Assembly (NCBI GenBank): GCA_030018635.1
Contig: JASEHU010000102.1
Coordinates: forward strand, 1 to 7,188
Length of the DNA stretch: 7,188 nt
DNA from: a bacterium
Lineage (GTDB): Bacteria > UBA9089 > CG2-30-40-21 > SBAY01
Direction of reading: 5' to 3'
Part shown: in pieces, positions 5,146 to 7,188 of the stretch
Numbering within the stretch: position 1 is the first letter of the stretch
Layout of the letters: the number at the start of each line of letters is the position of its first letter
Translations under genes and position numbers: made by a program
Notes under the pieces: model-generated
The model's database searches: none
What the model saw: only the letters and a program-made list of their open reading frames with translations
Told to the model about the DNA's origin: nothing

Positions 5146-6729
5146 TTAATGTTTCCTGATACCTAATTCGATATGTCTCTTAAACTCGACATCATTTTTT
5201 TGCGGAAAATCCTTGCGATAATGCACCCCTCTTGACTCCTCACGCCTAAGGGCCGACTGGAGGATAAGTCTGGCTATCGTCAGCAGGTTTTGTAGTTCAA
5301 ACCCTGCTTGAGTTGTGGATTCTTTCCGTAAGACATAGGATGACCAGAAGTCTATTTCTTTTTGACCGGCAAGCAGTTTATCCCTTTCTCGTTCGATACC
5401 CACATCACGCCACATTAAACTTTTGAGTGAATTTCTCACATCCTCTATGTTTAATTCCTCTATATATCTATCGTCAATGGTGTTAGAGATATTGGGGAAG
5501 GATTCTATTTTATTTGTGGCGGTGCCGGCGCTATGTCCGACTCTATAACCAAAAACCAATCCTTCTAAGAGTGAATTACTGGCTAAACGATTAGCCCCAT
5601 GCACACCTACGCAAGCCGTTTCTCCACAGGCATATAATCTGTCTATCGTAGTCTGCCCGTTTATATCCGTTTTAATTCCACCTATGGTATAATGAGCCGT
5701 TGGTCTAACCGGGATTAAATCCTTTCTTATATCAAGTCCAAAGGATAAGCAAACCCTCATTATATTTGGAAATCTATTCTCTAATAATTTCTTATCTAAA
5801 TGGGTCATATCTAAATAGACATGGGAATCGTCTGTTAATTTTAGTTCGGTGATGATACTGCGTGAGACGACATCCCGTGGGGCTAATTCTAATGATGGAT
5901 GATACTTGAGCATAAAGCGTTCCCCATATTTATTCTTCAGAATTCCTCCCTCTCCGCGGACAGCCTCAGAGATTAATGCTCGGGATGCCCCGGCAATATA
6001 GAGTGTTGTCGGATGGAATTGAATAAATTCCATGTCCATCAAGGTAGCTCCGGCACGATAGGCAAATGCCATCCCATCACCTGTTGCTGTAATGGAATTA
6101 GTTGTCTCGCGATAAATCTGACCAATCCCACCTGTAGCAATAATCGTCTGCTGGGCAAAAATCACCCATCTTTTATCTTTTAACTGCACCAGAGCACCAT
6201 AACAGACATTGTCCTCACAAAGCAGGTCTATGGTAAAGGTATGTTCTAAGATGCGAATATTTTCTTGTAGTTGTGCCTTAGCAATCAAGGTCTCTTCAAC
6301 CTCTGTGCCCGTCGCATCACCCTTGGCATGGATTATTCTTCTTGTTGAGTGTCCCCCTTCCTGGGTGAATAGGAATTGACCTTTTTCCTTATCAAAATTT
6401 GCCCCAAACTCAATAAGTTCCCGAACCCGCGATGGACCCTCTTCAACCAATACCTTAACCGCCTCTTCATTACATAATCCATCCCCTACCGTTAATGTAT
6501 TCTGAATATGGGCGGAATAGGAATCATTTGTGGATAGAACTGCGGCTATACCACCTTGAGCAATCTCTGTATTACACTCGCGTAGGTTATCCTTTGTAAT
6601 TATCAGCACTTTACCATATTTCGCCGCTTCGATTGCCGCCATAAGCCCGGCCACACCACTACCAATAACTAAAATATCGGTCTGGATACTTTGAAGGTTG
6701 TTTGTATTGAAACTAATCAAACATCCCAT
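5146..6729 (-). CDS. nadB: L-aspartate oxidase
   Basis: NadB oxidises L-aspartate to iminoaspartate using FAD; NadA then makes quinolinate for de novo NAD synthesis. The protein is 527 residues, full length. It has the FAD-binding ILVIGSGVAGLMAAIEAAK (19-37), AQGGIAAV (57-64), EGGHSTRRIIHAKGDATG (124-141), EFIQFHPT (234-241), APRDVVSRSI (283-292), PTAHYTIGGIKTD (343-355), GVHGANRLASNSLLEGLVFG (375-394) and the C-terminal RREESRGVHYRKDFP. The residues equivalent to the E. coli active site (E124, H239, R285, H346, R381) are all present; E124 in the EGGHS segment separates NadB from succinate dehydrogenase flavoproteins. The first ATG is the only reasonable start but has no Shine-Dalgarno; see the promoter immediately upstream. 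nadA and nadC are not in the window. Confidence 0.96.
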   Translation of the reverse strand: MGCLISFNTNNLQSIQTDILVIGSGVAGLMAAIEAAKYGKVLIITKDNLRECNTEIAQGGIAAVLSTNDSYSAHIQNTLTVGDGLCNEEAVKVLVEEGPSRVRELIEFGANFDKEKGQFLFTQEGGHSTRRIIHAKGDATGTEVEETLIAKAQLQENIRILEHTFTIDLLCEDNVCYGALVQLKDKRWVIFAQQTIIATGGIGQIYRETTNSITATGDGMAFAYRAGATLMDMEFIQFHPTTLYIAGASRALISEAVRGEGGILKNKYGERFMLKYHPSLELAPRDVVSRSIITELKLTDDSHVYLDMTHLDKKLLENRFPNIMRVCLSFGLDIRKDLIPVRPTAHYTIGGIKTDINGQTTIDRLYACGETACVGVHGANRLASNSLLEGLVFGYRVGHSAGTATNKIESFPNISNTIDDRYIEELNIEDVRNSLKSLMWRDVGIERERDKLLAGQKEIDFWSSYVLRKESTTQAGFELQNLLTIARLILQSALRREESRGVHYRKDFPQKNDVEFKRHIELGIRKH

Positions 6730-6735
6730 TAAGGT

Positions 6736-6764
6736 ATTTTAACACATATAGAGGTGATTGTCAA
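6736..6764 (-). promoter_or_regulatory. Sigma70-type promoter for nadB
   Basis: On the minus strand TTGACA (6759-6764, perfect -35) is followed after exactly 17 bases by TAAAAT (6736-6741, five of six -10 positions). Six bases (ACCTTA) then lead to the nadB ATG, so the predicted start of transcription is the A of that ATG. This would make a leaderless mRNA and start the whole minus-strand operon. Confidence 0.7.
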
Positions 6765-6991
6765 GAGGTTTTTGAAATAGGCAGTTCTGAAGAGTAAATT
6801 TCCAGGGTTCTTCTTTTTAAGGTACGATTGGGGGACAAGATGATATATTAACTTAAAAAGGACAGTTTTATCCTGTGTCTCCTAATATATCAAAAATATT
6901 GGAGTCAAAAAAGATTGCAGCCACGATAAAAATATGCTAACATATTAAAGTAGAAAGAAGAGGGGTTGCTGGAACAAAAAAGGTATCTGAC
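6765..6991. other. Intergenic region between nadB promoter and transposase end
   Basis: I see no gene here. The stretch holds two interlocking short inverted repeats: CTTTTTAAG at 6813-6821 with CTTAAAAAG at 6852-6860, and GATATATTA at 6842-6850 with TAATATATC at 6883-6891. Since a transposase ends at 6992, part of this is probably the noncoding end of its insertion sequence. The exact boundary cannot be placed without the other terminal repeat. Confidence 0.45.
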
Positions 6992-7188
6992 CTAAGAAGA
7001 GTCTATGCGAATCTGGTAAGGTTGAGTAAGACTTTCCAGGATATTGACTCCATCAATCAATTGTCTGCTAAAGGCAAACAAAAATTCCCTGGTGAAGTTT
7101 TTGAAGCTACCAAAAACCTTGACAATGTTTTTGAGTAAATTGCCTTTGACCATTAATTGTCTAATGGCATGAGCAATTTGCAGGAGAA
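6992..7188 (-). CDS. Transposase, C-terminal 64 residues only (5' part outside window)
   Basis: This open frame enters from the right edge and stops at TAG (6992-6994). The segment LLQIAHAIRQLMVKGNLL followed by FGSFKNFTREFL and a terminal QIRIDSS resembles the C-terminal tail of DDE transposases, where an LLQIAH-x-I-x-QL segment follows the last catalytic region. The catalytic residues themselves lie outside the window, so the family and whether the gene is intact cannot be decided. It reads towards nadB on the same strand, but the nadB promoter lies between them. The call is from motif recognition only. Confidence 0.65.
   Translation of the reverse strand, partial: LLQIAHAIRQLMVKGNLLKNIVKVFGSFKNFTREFLFAFSRQLIDGVNILESLTQPYQIRIDSS

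Noticed and set aside
1..7188. CRISPR array, tRNA or rRNA gene
   Set aside because: I found no regularly spaced direct repeats with unique spacers, and no cloverleaf or rRNA-like sequence by eye.

Overview
The window is a compact bacterial operon read entirely from the minus strand. It is AT-rich, with short spacers and ordinary stop codons (TAA, TAG and TGA all end real genes, so the code looks standard). The mix of core genes, two toxin-antitoxin (TA) pairs, a DUF5674 gene, AT-rich hairpin repeats and a transposase end suggests an uncultivated, candidate-phylum type bacterium. I cannot name the taxon from the sequence alone.

In transcription order (right to left) the layout is as follows. 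The C-terminal end of a transposase lies at 6992-7188 and is followed by about 260 bases without a gene. A strong sigma70-type promoter lies at 6736-6764, directly against the nadB start codon. Next come nadB (L-aspartate oxidase, first step of de novo NAD synthesis), a hairpin repeat, an archease gene (RtcB RNA-ligase partner), and a ParE/RelE-type TA pair flanked by a 14-bp inverted repeat. Then ispD, a DUF5674 gene, an unrecognised helical-protein gene, and ispF follow. After a 36-bp-stem hairpin comes gltX (glutamyl-tRNA synthetase), and finally a second RelE-type TA pair whose toxin runs off the left edge.

ispD and ispF encode two MEP-pathway enzymes (the CDP-ME-forming and cyclising steps), so the cell makes isoprenoids by the non-mevalonate route. 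IspE is not here. The two small genes between them are tied to ispD by an ATGA overlap and to each other by a TAATG overlap, so they are probably translated as a unit with it.

The main points of interest are: (1) a TA module bounded by inverted repeats that happen to match integron attC core boxes; (2) two intergenic hairpins built from 7-base tandem units; (3) a nadB promoter placed so that the transcript should begin at the ATG, i.e. leaderless; (4) the coupled DUF5674 pair splitting ispD and ispF; (5) a possible one-base frameshift at the start of the left toxin; and (6) an IspF with altered substrate-loop residues. I do not see a clearly new multi-gene system. The DUF5674 pair is the best candidate for unknown biology.
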